A DNA stretch of 64,000 nucleotides from Nitrosomonas sp. (GTDB lineage Bacteria; Pseudomonadota; Gammaproteobacteria; Burkholderiales; Nitrosomonadaceae). The translations under genes were made by a program, and so were the position numbers. How positions within the stretch are numbered: position 1 is the first letter of the stretch; each line of letters starts with the position of its first letter. Where the stretch lies: positions 1 through 64,000 of the forward strand of contig SSFV01000118.1 of assembly GCA_008015565.1 (NCBI GenBank). The letters are read 5' to 3'. Positions 21,826-31,037 of this stretch are shown in pieces. Under the pieces are notes generated by a model. It was not told where the DNA came from. It searched no databases and was given only the letters and a program-made list of their open reading frames with translations.

Positions 21826-23100
21826 ATGAATACAAGCTATCTTGAACAGTATGATGCAACCGCGGATACCGATAAGTTTGCATTGGTGCGTCGTTGGATT
21901 GACACGGAACCTTTACCTTTTTTTAAAGAGTTGCGTGAAAAACGACCTATTTTGGTAACGCCAAAATGTACATTGGTGACCCGCTTTGACGATGTGAGAG
22001 AAATATTGCTGATGTATAAGGTTTTCACCGTCAAGCCTTATGTTCCCAAAATGGCAAATTACCTGATGATGCATGATGACGATGCATTACACACACGTGA
22101 AAAGTCGTTGATGCAGTTTATGCTCAATCGCGATGATTTACCCAAAGTGCGTAACATGGTAGCGGATATTGCCAGAGGTATTCTCAGCCGTGGCAGTGGC
22201 CAGATTGAAATTGTCAATGATTTCTGTCGCACGGTTCCAGCAACGCTGGTGCAAAAATACTTTGGACTAACGGGTGCAAAAACTGCTGATTTGATTGAAT
22301 GGTCTTACTGGAATCAATACGATACTTTTCACAATCACCCTTTTGATTTACTGTCTCCGGAATTGTCCCAGCAAGTAATAGATCGTCACAACGAAACTTC
22401 GAAAAAACTAGGAAGTTATATCACTATGCTTATCGGAAAGCGCTATTTGGCGGTACTAGCCGAAAAATTGACATTCTCAACGATTATTAAACTGCGAGAC
22501 GATATCGTGACAAGAATGTTGCGTACCAATTTTGCCAAAGAATTGGATTTTGATATTAAACGTTTAGGCACTAACGCTGGCGGACTTTTAATTGGAGCTA
22601 TTGAAACGACTTCCCAAGCAGTAGCTCAAATATTGCAATACTTATTTCAGCATCCAGAGTGGCTAGCCACAGCGAAGGAGGCCGCACAGAAAGAAGATAC
22701 GGCTGAATTCGACGGTATTGTCTGGGAGGCTTTACGCTTTGTTCCGATAACACCTTATTTATTCCGCACTACGGCAAGTGATTACACCGCGGCAAAAGGC
22801 ACGGATCATGAAACGATTTTGCACGCGGGCACCTATGTACTGCCTGTTACTCTCTCGGCTATGTTTGATGAACGCGCTTTTGATTCACCGGAAAAATTTA
22901 TCCCGCAGCGTAACTGGTACAACTATTTCCATTTTGGATTTGGCGACCACGAATGTCTAGGGCGGTATGTCGGTATGGTAATGATTCCTGAAATGGTGCG
23001 CCAAGTGCTATTGAAAAAAAATATTGCTGCGCAAGGCAATATCGACTACCGTTCAGGACCTTTCCCGGAATCTTATAATCTTTCGTGGACAGCGGAATGA
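21826..23100 (+). CDS. Cytochrome P450
   Basis: Heme-thiolate motif FGFGDHECLG (22933-22962), I-helix GAIETT, EALR (ExxR). Confidence 0.93.
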   Translation: MNTSYLEQYDATADTDKFALVRRWIDTEPLPFFKELREKRPILVTPKCTLVTRFDDVREILLMYKVFTVKPYVPKMANYLMMHDDDALHTREKSLMQFMLNRDDLPKVRNMVADIARGILSRGSGQIEIVNDFCRTVPATLVQKYFGLTGAKTADLIEWSYWNQYDTFHNHPFDLLSPELSQQVIDRHNETSKKLGSYITMLIGKRYLAVLAEKLTFSTIIKLRDDIVTRMLRTNFAKELDFDIKRLGTNAGGLLIGAIETTSQAVAQILQYLFQHPEWLATAKEAAQKEDTAEFDGIVWEALRFVPITPYLFRTTASDYTAAKGTDHETILHAGTYVLPVTLSAMFDERAFDSPEKFIPQRNWYNYFHFGFGDHECLGRYVGMVMIPEMVRQVLLKKNIAAQGNIDYRSGPFPESYNLSWTAE

Positions 23101-23137
23101 CAACTTATGCTCGCAAGAGCTGAGATATAAAAAAACA

Positions 23138-23181
23138 GTGTGTTCTATAGCCAAAATAGTAAATCAAGCTATAGAACACAC
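23138..23181 (-). terminator. Perfect 14-bp hairpin; terminator for the minus-strand lipoprotein gene
   Basis: GTGTGTTCTATAGC (23138-23151) / GCTATAGAACACAC (23168-23181); a T-run follows on the minus strand (A-run on +). Confidence 0.75.
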
Positions 23182-23196
23182 AAGGCGTAAGGAATT

Positions 23197-23388
23197 CTAA
23201 TAGTTCGATTTTTCTTCAGTGGATCTAGCCTTGCCACCACCTTCTTGATCACCTGCAGGAATCTGATGAAAAGGTTGGATGGTTTTACCATAAGCATCAG
23301 GATCCGGTGATTCCGGTGCAGAAGGTCTGCCTCCACATGCAACTAAAATCAAAACTGCCGCCATTGCAAAAAAATAAGTAATCTTCAT
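23197..23388 (-). CDS. Small predicted lipoprotein
   Basis: 63 aa, MKITYFFAMAAVLILVACGG lipoprotein signal; bounded by a terminator. Confidence 0.65.
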   Translation of the reverse strand: MKITYFFAMAAVLILVACGGRPSAPESPDPDAYGKTIQPFHQIPAGDQEGGGKARSTEEKSNY

Positions 23389-23471
23389 ATGAAACCTTCT
23401 TTTTTAATAATTGATAATTAATCGTTCTTGTTACAACGATGGCAGATTACAGGGAACAGACAGGTGAAATA

Positions 23472-23485
23472 TTGATCTTGATCAA
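23472..23485. promoter_or_regulatory. FNR/ANR-type binding site
   Basis: Perfect TTGAT-cttg-ATCAA dyad between divergent genes 23388(-) and 23521(+). Confidence 0.65.
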
Positions 23486-23520
23486 ATTAGAGTAACCTTC
23501 GCCAACAATTAGTACCGTCA

Positions 23521-24258
23521 ATGGCACAAATTGAGCTTCGTTTCTACCACTCGCTGAATGACTTTGTTGAGCCCGCGTTGCGCAATGCAGTAATCGTTCA
23601 TCATCTTAATCGCAGAGCTTCTGTGAAAGACATAATCGAATCTTTCAATGTGCCGCACACAGAAATTGAGCAAATTCTGGTCAACAGCCACGTAGTGGGT
23701 TTTAACTATATCGTACAGCATGGTGACTTTATTCAAGTATATCCTGCACCTTTTGCCCCTGTCATGACACCAGCATTTGCTCTCCGCCCGCCATCACCAC
23801 GGCCGCCGCTATTCGTGATCGATGCAAATCTCGGGAAACTAGCTCGCTACTTGAGATTGCTTGGACTGGATTGCCTCTATCGTAACGATTATCACGATGA
23901 CACTGTGGCAAAAATTGCTGATGAGCAGCACCGTACGGTACTTACCCGTGACCGTACCTTACTGCAGCGCAGGATTATCGTCTACGGATATTTTGTTCGC
24001 GCATGCCTGCCTAGAGTTCAGGTTAAAGAGGTACTGAATCGGTTTAATTTACATCCTTTGTTAAAACCGTTAACTCGTTGCTCGCATTGCAATGGCCAAT
24101 TAATCGAAATAGAAAAACAAGAAATTGAGCACCGTTTGGAACCCCTAACTAAACAACACTACCATCGTTTCCTGATATGTTCAGTGTGCAATCAGATCTA
24201 TTGGCACGGTAGCCACTGTAAACATGTACAACAACTGATTGATGGATTTTCTATATAA
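23521..24258 (+). CDS. Ubiquitin-like + Mut7-C RNase domain protein
   Basis: FVIDANLGKLARYLRLLGLDCLYRND...VLTRDRTLLQRR...CSHCNGQL...CSVCNQIYWHGSH (PIN-like plus Zn ribbon). Confidence 0.88.
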   Translation: MAQIELRFYHSLNDFVEPALRNAVIVHHLNRRASVKDIIESFNVPHTEIEQILVNSHVVGFNYIVQHGDFIQVYPAPFAPVMTPAFALRPPSPRPPLFVIDANLGKLARYLRLLGLDCLYRNDYHDDTVAKIADEQHRTVLTRDRTLLQRRIIVYGYFVRACLPRVQVKEVLNRFNLHPLLKPLTRCSHCNGQLIEIEKQEIEHRLEPLTKQHYHRFLICSVCNQIYWHGSHCKHVQQLIDGFSI

Positions 24259-24359
24259 ATTCCTGATAAGCTTATTTTATGTCACATAAAAAAACCGGCA
24301 TGATAGTAATCGGCTTGGTACGTGCTATTCACCCCCCAATATCACACTAGCACGTCATT

Positions 24360-24663
24360 TTAATCGACGCGCTTTATCATGCGATGAGACGTGACGATGT
24401 TGCGCAACAGGCGGCCTATATCGTAATGGGATTAAAGAAGATGATAGCCCTGAAATATTAAGGTTATACCATTTACCCGGAGAATCAGCCGAAGGCTGGA
24501 AAAATTGGATTGAGCGCTTTAACAAGACGGTGCGAAAAACCACGCAACATGTCAATAGCTTTCCCAATCCGGATGCCGCGCTAAACTGGATATTTATGGT
24601 TACCAAACAAATGAAGGAAAAAATCTATCGAATACCCATTACAAGTTTCTATCCCTTCAAATA
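24360..24663 (+). pseudogene. IS256/Mutator-family transposase remnant, frameshifted and internally deleted
   Basis: LYHAMRRDDVAQQAAYIVMGLK, then in another frame IKEDDSPEILRLYHLPGESAEGWKNW joined to ERFNKTVRKTTQHVNSFPNPDAALNWIFMVTKQMKEKIYRIPITSFYPFK*. Confidence 0.6.
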
Positions 24664-24753
24664 ACGCATGGAGGAGATCTTATTTTCCGTTCTTCAGACA
24701 CAGAATTATTGACACTACCCAAATAAAAATGATTACCGGTTTATTTTTATCTT

Positions 24754-26832
24754 CTAAAAATTCGCCACCAAATTAACCCGTAGTGAACGGCTCTCGATCG
24801 GGTGGAAGTGCACATCATTCAAACCGGCGGCAGGCTCGCCCGGAAGCCTTGAAGTATAGTAGTAATCGATGGCGTGAGCATGTGTGTCAAGCAAATTAAA
24901 CCCTTGCAGGATCACACGTACATTATTGCCAATTTTATAACCGATCTGTCCATTCAGTGTGACGGTGTGATCGGATTGCACGCTGTTATCTTCGATCAAT
25001 GGACGTTTGCCGAAATAACGAAGCTGCATGCTGCCGAATAAAGGGCCGATATTGTCGACGGAAACTGCCAGCTTGCCAACCCCTCTGATTGCTCCCGGTA
25101 TGTGATGGCCGCTGGCATCGGCATCACTAAAACGCGCACGGGCCAACGCATAATCGACATCGATCGTTAACCAATCCGTCGGCATATAAAACAGCGAAGC
25201 CTCAAATCCTTCCCGCCTGCTCGGGCGGCTTGCTTCGGTTGTTCCGGCATCTCCCACAAACAACAATTCTGAATCCAAATCCAACCGGAATGCTGCAAAG
25301 GAAGCCTGTAAACCTGGAATGATGGCAGTACGAAATCCAACCTCATAACCCGTCGAGCGCACCAGCGGATGAACCCGGTTGATAACCTCCCCCGATTTAG
25401 GATCAACGGTAGAAGTCGTTCCGCGAGCATCATTGCTATGAAACCCGCTGCCATAGTTGAAATAAAATTCCGTTTGCGCCCAAGGACCAAAAATCAGACC
25501 CAATTTAGGATTCGTCATGCTGTCATAGCGATTGCCTGAATTCGTGCTGAGATTGCTGTTCACAGCAAACCAATAATAATCCGAACGCACCCCCGCCACG
25601 CTGCGGAATTTTTCAAGCCATTGGATGCTGTTCTGATAAAAGATTCCTATACTATTTTGATTAATATGATCCTTACGCGTGATTGACAAAGTCTGCCGTT
25701 CTTTGGTACTGAGCACTCCATTGTCGATCACGTCGTTTTGAAACTGAACACCGGCTGTATTTTCCACCTCCAATCCGGCAATCTTATTGGTCCACATATG
25801 GCTGACATTCATCGCCGATTGGAAGCGTTTATCGCGTTGCGAAAACTGATCTCCGTTGACGAGATCATCCAGAAACAAGGTAAAATATGAAAACCGTGCG
25901 AGATTGCTATGCAAAGTATAGAGATTAAAATCGGTCACACCAAAGCGGCTGGCGTGCCGCAATGCGGTGGATAAACTGAAACGGTGCGACTCGCCCCCGC
26001 TGCTCGGATCGATTGTTCCAAGCCGGGGAACAATACTGCCGGCTACACCGCGAGCCGGAATCTGGTCGGTGGAATTCCAATTTCCGCCATAACTCATTGC
26101 CGTCACATTGAATTTAGTCGCTCCCGTATCTTGGCTGTAGCGCAACACCGCGTTGAATTTCTTGAAATCCTCATGCTTGATCCACGGACCGTCTTTAGTG
26201 AGTAATTCGACCGCATACAAAACATTGCCTTGCCCTACTTCGTGCGACTTGGCCACCAATCCGCGCATAAAACCCTGCTCGCCTAAGCCATAACTGGCTA
26301 TACCTTTGGGTAGCTTATCGATATAACTCATAGTGACGGCACCAGCCGATGAAAAATCGCCCTGGCTGGCATGGTAAGGGCCTTTCAGATACTGCAAATT
26401 TCCCATTAATTCCGGAATGATAAAATTAGTATCTGCCCAACCTTGGCCATGACCATGCGAACGCTGGTTGACTAACATGCCATCGACGGTAATGCGCAAA
26501 TCGGTGCCATGATCGAGATTGAAACCACGCAAAAAATATTGATTGGCCTTTCCTTCGCCGCTATGCTGCGTCACAATCAGTCCCGGCACTGTTTCAAGCA
26601 ACTCTCCGGGACGATAAACCGTACGTAAATCAAGTTGATGCTTCAGTACCGTACCTTCCGTAGCGGAATTCGCACTGCCGATCAATTCCCGCGCATTGCC
26701 GCGCACGATCATTTCCTTCAAGGTCGGAATGCCAGCCGCAATAACCATGCATGGCATTGATGACAAAAGAAAAAAAATGCTGCTTAAGACTTTCAACACC
26801 GCTGCCACAGGCTGCTTCATTATATTTCGCAC
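24754..26832 (-). CDS. TonB-dependent outer-membrane receptor
   Basis: Plug domain (GELLETVPGLIVTQHSGEGKANQYFLRGFNLDHGTDLRITVDGM) and terminal beta-strand ...SRSLRVNLVANF. Confidence 0.92.
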   Translation of the reverse strand: MRNIMKQPVAAVLKVLSSIFFLLSSMPCMVIAAGIPTLKEMIVRGNARELIGSANSATEGTVLKHQLDLRTVYRPGELLETVPGLIVTQHSGEGKANQYFLRGFNLDHGTDLRITVDGMLVNQRSHGHGQGWADTNFIIPELMGNLQYLKGPYHASQGDFSSAGAVTMSYIDKLPKGIASYGLGEQGFMRGLVAKSHEVGQGNVLYAVELLTKDGPWIKHEDFKKFNAVLRYSQDTGATKFNVTAMSYGGNWNSTDQIPARGVAGSIVPRLGTIDPSSGGESHRFSLSTALRHASRFGVTDFNLYTLHSNLARFSYFTLFLDDLVNGDQFSQRDKRFQSAMNVSHMWTNKIAGLEVENTAGVQFQNDVIDNGVLSTKERQTLSITRKDHINQNSIGIFYQNSIQWLEKFRSVAGVRSDYYWFAVNSNLSTNSGNRYDSMTNPKLGLIFGPWAQTEFYFNYGSGFHSNDARGTTSTVDPKSGEVINRVHPLVRSTGYEVGFRTAIIPGLQASFAAFRLDLDSELLFVGDAGTTEASRPSRREGFEASLFYMPTDWLTIDVDYALARARFSDADASGHHIPGAIRGVGKLAVSVDNIGPLFGSMQLRYFGKRPLIEDNSVQSDHTVTLNGQIGYKIGNNVRVILQGFNLLDTHAHAIDYYYTSRLPGEPAAGLNDVHFHPIESRSLRVNLVANF

Positions 26833-26860
26833 GTATTTTCTCCCCGGAATTACGTGTTTT

Positions 26861-26877
26861 CCTACAATTCGTGTAGG
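26861..26877. promoter_or_regulatory. Inverted repeat in divergent TonB receptor / metal ABC intergenic region
   Basis: CCTACAattcgTGTAGG; a second dyad TGTATGA...TCATACA lies at 26899-26927. Confidence 0.35.
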
Positions 26878-26951
26878 ATTTTTATTTTAACTTAAAAATG
26901 TATGATAAATTATTTTTTTTTCATACACTGTTATTTTTCCAAGGAGCTCTT

Positions 26952-27923
26952 ATGAAGATTAAAGCAGTTAGGACCATCAGGGATCTATGCTTAGGCGCGT
27001 TATTACTTTTTCTTCATGCTCAAGCAGTTGCACAAGGAACGCAAGAAAGACCCAAAGTCATCACTACCGTTTCACCCATTACTAATATCGTGCAGAATAT
27101 TGGCGGAACGCACATTCAAGTCATAGGTATCGTTCCAGATGGCACTGACTCTCATACCTTTGAACCGCTACCTTCCGATGTCAAGACAATACAGGCGGCC
27201 GACTTGATTATTGCCAATGGTCTCGATTTGGAATTACCCACGATGAACTTGGCTAAAAAAGTAAAAAAACCGCAAACCGCCATTCTGCAATTGGGAAACA
27301 ACGTACTGAACGAAGAAGATTGGCAGTATGATTTCAGTTTTCCGCGCGAGCTAGGACATCCCAATCCGCATTTATGGCTTAATATCGAATTGGTTATGGG
27401 TTACACGGACATCATCAGAGACCATCTGATTGCGCTAAATCCATCCAATAAAACGGCTTATCAAACCAATGCGGCAATCTATCGCGACAAATTACAAAAA
27501 TTGGATCGGGCAATTTTTAAATGTGTTGAGACAATTCCGGAAAAAAACCGTAAACTGGTTACCTATCATGATTCTTTTGCCTACTTCGCGCCCCGTTACG
27601 GCATGACAGTCATCGCAGCCGTTCAGCCTTCCAATTTTTCCGAACCGGGCCCCCAGGAAGTCATTCATATCATCAAGCAAATCAAACATACCGGTGTGCC
27701 GGCAATCTTTGGCTCCGAAGTTTTTCCCAGCAAAGTAATGGAACAAATTGCTCGCGAGGCCAAAGTCAAATTTGTTGACCAGTTGTCCGACGACGAATTG
27801 CCGCCCCCCCCCAATAATTCTTTCATCGGTATGATGGCAAGCAATCTGACGATCATGACCGAATCGCTTGGCGGTGATGCAACATGTATGGCAGGTATTG
27901 ATGCAAGCAATAACACCTTCTGA
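26952..27923 (+). CDS. Zn/Mn-type metal ABC transporter substrate-binding protein (cluster A-I)
   Basis: VITTVSPITNIVQNIGG...GTDSHTFEPLPSD...NPHLWLN; signal peptide; AAGGAG RBS before the ATG at 26952. Confidence 0.9.
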   Translation: MKIKAVRTIRDLCLGALLLFLHAQAVAQGTQERPKVITTVSPITNIVQNIGGTHIQVIGIVPDGTDSHTFEPLPSDVKTIQAADLIIANGLDLELPTMNLAKKVKKPQTAILQLGNNVLNEEDWQYDFSFPRELGHPNPHLWLNIELVMGYTDIIRDHLIALNPSNKTAYQTNAAIYRDKLQKLDRAIFKCVETIPEKNRKLVTYHDSFAYFAPRYGMTVIAAVQPSNFSEPGPQEVIHIIKQIKHTGVPAIFGSEVFPSKVMEQIAREAKVKFVDQLSDDELPPPPNNSFIGMMASNLTIMTESLGGDATCMAGIDASNNTF

Positions 27924-28719
27924 TGCGCAATCACATGCGGCGATCAAATTAACCGGTGTTACGGCGGGTTATGGCAAACATATCGTTTTCCGCGATCTTT
28001 CATTGGAGATTGCTAGCGGCCAATTTATCGGCATTGTAGGGCCTACTGCCTGCGGTAAAACCACATTACTCAAAATCATTTTAGGGGTTCAGCCGGCGAT
28101 CACGGGAACCGTGCGTTTACACAATCACTGCGTCGGTTCAGCTAAACCAGGCACGGTTGGTTACGTGCCGCAGCTCGGAAGCGTTGACTGGACCTTCCCG
28201 GTCACTGTTGAAGAAGTCATCATGATGGGATTGTATACCAACGGACGGTATTGGCCATGGCTCAGTAAAACGGAAAGAATAAGTATTCATGCAATGGCTG
28301 ACCGGTTAGGCGTATACGACTGTTTGCATCAACATATCGTCAATATTTCGGGAGGGCAGCGGCAACGGACATTTCTAGCGCGCGCATTGATCAATCGTCC
28401 TAAATTGCTGATATTGGATGAACCCACCTCCGGAGTCGATATTAAGACCCAGCATGAAGTACTGCACTTACTCGGAGATATCAATCGTGAAGGCATAACC
28501 ATTTTGTTGACTACACATGACCTCAACGCAGTGGCTTCCCATTTACCGTGGGTTATTTGCTTTAACCGCGGCATGATAGCTCAAGGCCGTCCCAGCGATA
28601 TTTTCACCAATGAAATATTGACGCAAACCTATGGCGGAGACATTGTCATCGTTAAACACGAAGGCCATCTATTGATTGCCAACAGCACCCCGCTGAATTT
28701 TATGGATGATACCAAATAA
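27901..28719 (+). CDS. Metal ABC transporter ATP-binding protein
   Basis: Walker A GPTACGKTTLL, signature SGGQRQR, Walker B LLILDEPTSGVD; ATG at 27901 overlaps the upstream gene. Confidence 0.93.
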   Translation: MQAITPSDAQSHAAIKLTGVTAGYGKHIVFRDLSLEIASGQFIGIVGPTACGKTTLLKIILGVQPAITGTVRLHNHCVGSAKPGTVGYVPQLGSVDWTFPVTVEEVIMMGLYTNGRYWPWLSKTERISIHAMADRLGVYDCLHQHIVNISGGQRQRTFLARALINRPKLLILDEPTSGVDIKTQHEVLHLLGDINREGITILLTTHDLNAVASHLPWVICFNRGMIAQGRPSDIFTNEILTQTYGGDIVIVKHEGHLLIANSTPLNFMDDTK

Positions 28720-29534
28720 TGGAATTCCTTCTCGAACCGTTCGCGTATGATTTCTTCATGCGCGGCCTGCTGGCAGCAGCGATGGTTGGAACCTTATGCG
28801 GTGCCGTTGGAGTATACGTGGTTTTACGCGGCATGAGTTATGTCGGCCACGGTTTATCGCATGCTGCCATTGGCGGAGCGATTATAGGTATCACTTTTAA
28901 CCTGGATTTCTATGCAGGCGCTCTGATCATGGGTCTGCTTGCTGCACTAGCCATCAATCAGATCACAAAAAACAGCCACATCAAACTGGATGCCGCCATT
29001 GGGATTGTCACCACGGCGATTTTTGCTTTGGGTGTTGCTATTGTCAGTAAGTTACGAAATTTCAAGCAAAACTTTGAAGCCGCATTATTTGGCAATATTC
29101 TAGGAATTACCGACCAGGACTTGATGATGATTGCAGGGGTAACTGTCATCACACTGATCACGATGTTTTTTTGCTATCGCACACTGCTGTTTTCCACATT
29201 CGATCACGAAGCCGCGCGCATTTTTGGCGTCAAAACAAATACGGTGGAATTTCTGTTTTCACTCTTACTGACACTATCGGTGATTGTTTCGCTCAATGTC
29301 GTCGGCGTTACCATGGTTGCCGCCACGCTGATAGCGCCGGCGATAACGGCAAGAATGTTGACGGATAGTTTCAGCCGCATGATCATGCTTGCGATCCTTT
29401 TCGGTTCAGTAACCGGGATTGTGGGCATGTATTTAAGTTACATTTTTAATGTTGCTTCAGGTACCACAATCGTATTATTCAGCACCTTAGTATTTAGTTT
29501 AACGCTCATGGCGCATTTACTGCGCCGGCAATAA
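28719..29534 (+). CDS. Metal ABC transporter permease (ZnuB/MntB-type)
   Basis: 271 aa multi-TM, VVLRGMSYVGHGLSHAAIGGA; overlaps the ATPase stop. Confidence 0.93.
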   Translation: MEFLLEPFAYDFFMRGLLAAAMVGTLCGAVGVYVVLRGMSYVGHGLSHAAIGGAIIGITFNLDFYAGALIMGLLAALAINQITKNSHIKLDAAIGIVTTAIFALGVAIVSKLRNFKQNFEAALFGNILGITDQDLMMIAGVTVITLITMFFCYRTLLFSTFDHEAARIFGVKTNTVEFLFSLLLTLSVIVSLNVVGVTMVAATLIAPAITARMLTDSFSRMIMLAILFGSVTGIVGMYLSYIFNVASGTTIVLFSTLVFSLTLMAHLLRRQ

Positions 29535-29759
29535 TCAAAACTTATCAAATCACCAGCCTCGTTTTTTACATAAACTGGCCGGTTTGCGCCGCCATTCGAT
29601 TAATGCAAGTTATCCCGGCGCTACTTTTATTCTGATTCTTACAAGAATTTATCTAAAAAATTCAATAGTGATGTCGCTATAACCATTGAATCCCGACCTG
29701 CATCGCATTCGATAGCCAGCCCTGACAACCCAATTCGTGCTTAAAGGAGCGTCAAAGAA

Positions 29760-31037
29760 ATGCCAGGACTAATTGTTGAACCGTCCAGAACTTATCAGAA
29801 ACTACTCTCATCCGCGATCGAATCCGGTGGCATAGAGACAAAACACGTATCAACCGGTAGTGAAGCATTAACGTTGTTGCAACAGCAGCCTTTTGATCTT
29901 GTCGTCGTTGCCATGCATTTACAAGACATGGATGCCCTAAAATTTTCATCGCATCTTCGCACCGATTCCCGCACCCGGCAAATACCTGTCGTCATGGTGA
30001 CTTCTAACGAAAACAAGCAATTGCTGGATGAAGCATTTTCTGCCGGTGTAACAGAAATATTCGCCAAGCATGAACTCGACAAAATTACCAGTTATGCCGC
30101 CCAATTTTGCAGAAAGAAAGGTTATAAATCCATGCCGGGGCATATCTTATACATCGAGGACAACTCTCCAATTGCCAATACGGCATCAATTACATTGAAA
30201 GATTGCGGCTACACCATCGATCATTATGCGACGGGTGATGAAGGCATCCAGGCCTTTAAGAACAATTCGTATGACTTGGTGCTTATCGGCATATTGCTAA
30301 AAGGCAAATTGAATGGTTATGGGACTGTCAAAGCAATCCGGCAGATCAACGATGAAAGAAAACAACATATCCCTTTATTGGTATTTTCAGTTGTTGACGA
30401 TACCGCGCATAAAATCGAACTGTTGCGCCAAGGTGCCAGTGATTATGTCACCAAACCATTAATTCAGGAAGAATTATTGGCAAGAGTTAGTAATTTGATT
30501 GCTTGTAAAAAATTGCTGGATAAAGTGATCACTCAGCAAAGTTTGATACAAGAAATGATCGTAAAAGATTCCTTAACCGGTTTATATAATCAAAATTTCT
30601 TGATGGAAATCGCTCCTTCGAAACTGTGCGAAGCATCCCGGCATAATATTTCTTGCAGTCTCATCAGCCTGAAAGTGGATCAATTCAGAGCTATCCGTGA
30701 AAATTCCGGAAGTCTTGGCACAGATCAGATACTCAAAACGATTGCCTTGCTTCTGATAAATTCGGTCCGGCAAGAGGATATCGCAATTCGTCACGAAGAG
30801 GAATTTGTGCTGCTGTTATGGCACTGCAGCATTTCCAATGCACTGATCACAGCAGAACGAATCCGCCGGTCCATAGAAACTTCGCATTGGGTTGATTCGA
30901 ATATTACCGTTAGTGCCGGCGTGACTGCTATCAACCAGTATACAACCGAACATTTCTCGCAATTGCTCAATATCGTCAGAGACACTGCTCACCAAGCCCA
31001 ATCAAATGGTGGCAATCAAGTCGTTGTGCGTTATTAG
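29760..31037 (+). CDS. Two receiver domains + degenerate GGDEF protein
   Basis: REC1 FDLVVVAMHLQDMD, REC2 ILYIEDNS...YDLVLIGILLKG...DYVTKPL, then DSLTGLYNQNFLME...DIAIRHEEEFVLLL. Confidence 0.85.
   Translation: MPGLIVEPSRTYQKLLSSAIESGGIETKHVSTGSEALTLLQQQPFDLVVVAMHLQDMDALKFSSHLRTDSRTRQIPVVMVTSNENKQLLDEAFSAGVTEIFAKHELDKITSYAAQFCRKKGYKSMPGHILYIEDNSPIANTASITLKDCGYTIDHYATGDEGIQAFKNNSYDLVLIGILLKGKLNGYGTVKAIRQINDERKQHIPLLVFSVVDDTAHKIELLRQGASDYVTKPLIQEELLARVSNLIACKKLLDKVITQQSLIQEMIVKDSLTGLYNQNFLMEIAPSKLCEASRHNISCSLISLKVDQFRAIRENSGSLGTDQILKTIALLLINSVRQEDIAIRHEEEFVLLLWHCSISNALITAERIRRSIETSHWVDSNITVSAGVTAINQYTTEHFSQLLNIVRDTAHQAQSNGGNQVVVRY

Noticed and set aside
27492-27947. 151 aa minus ORF
   Set aside because: Antisense to the metal-binding protein gene, codon-shadow ORF.
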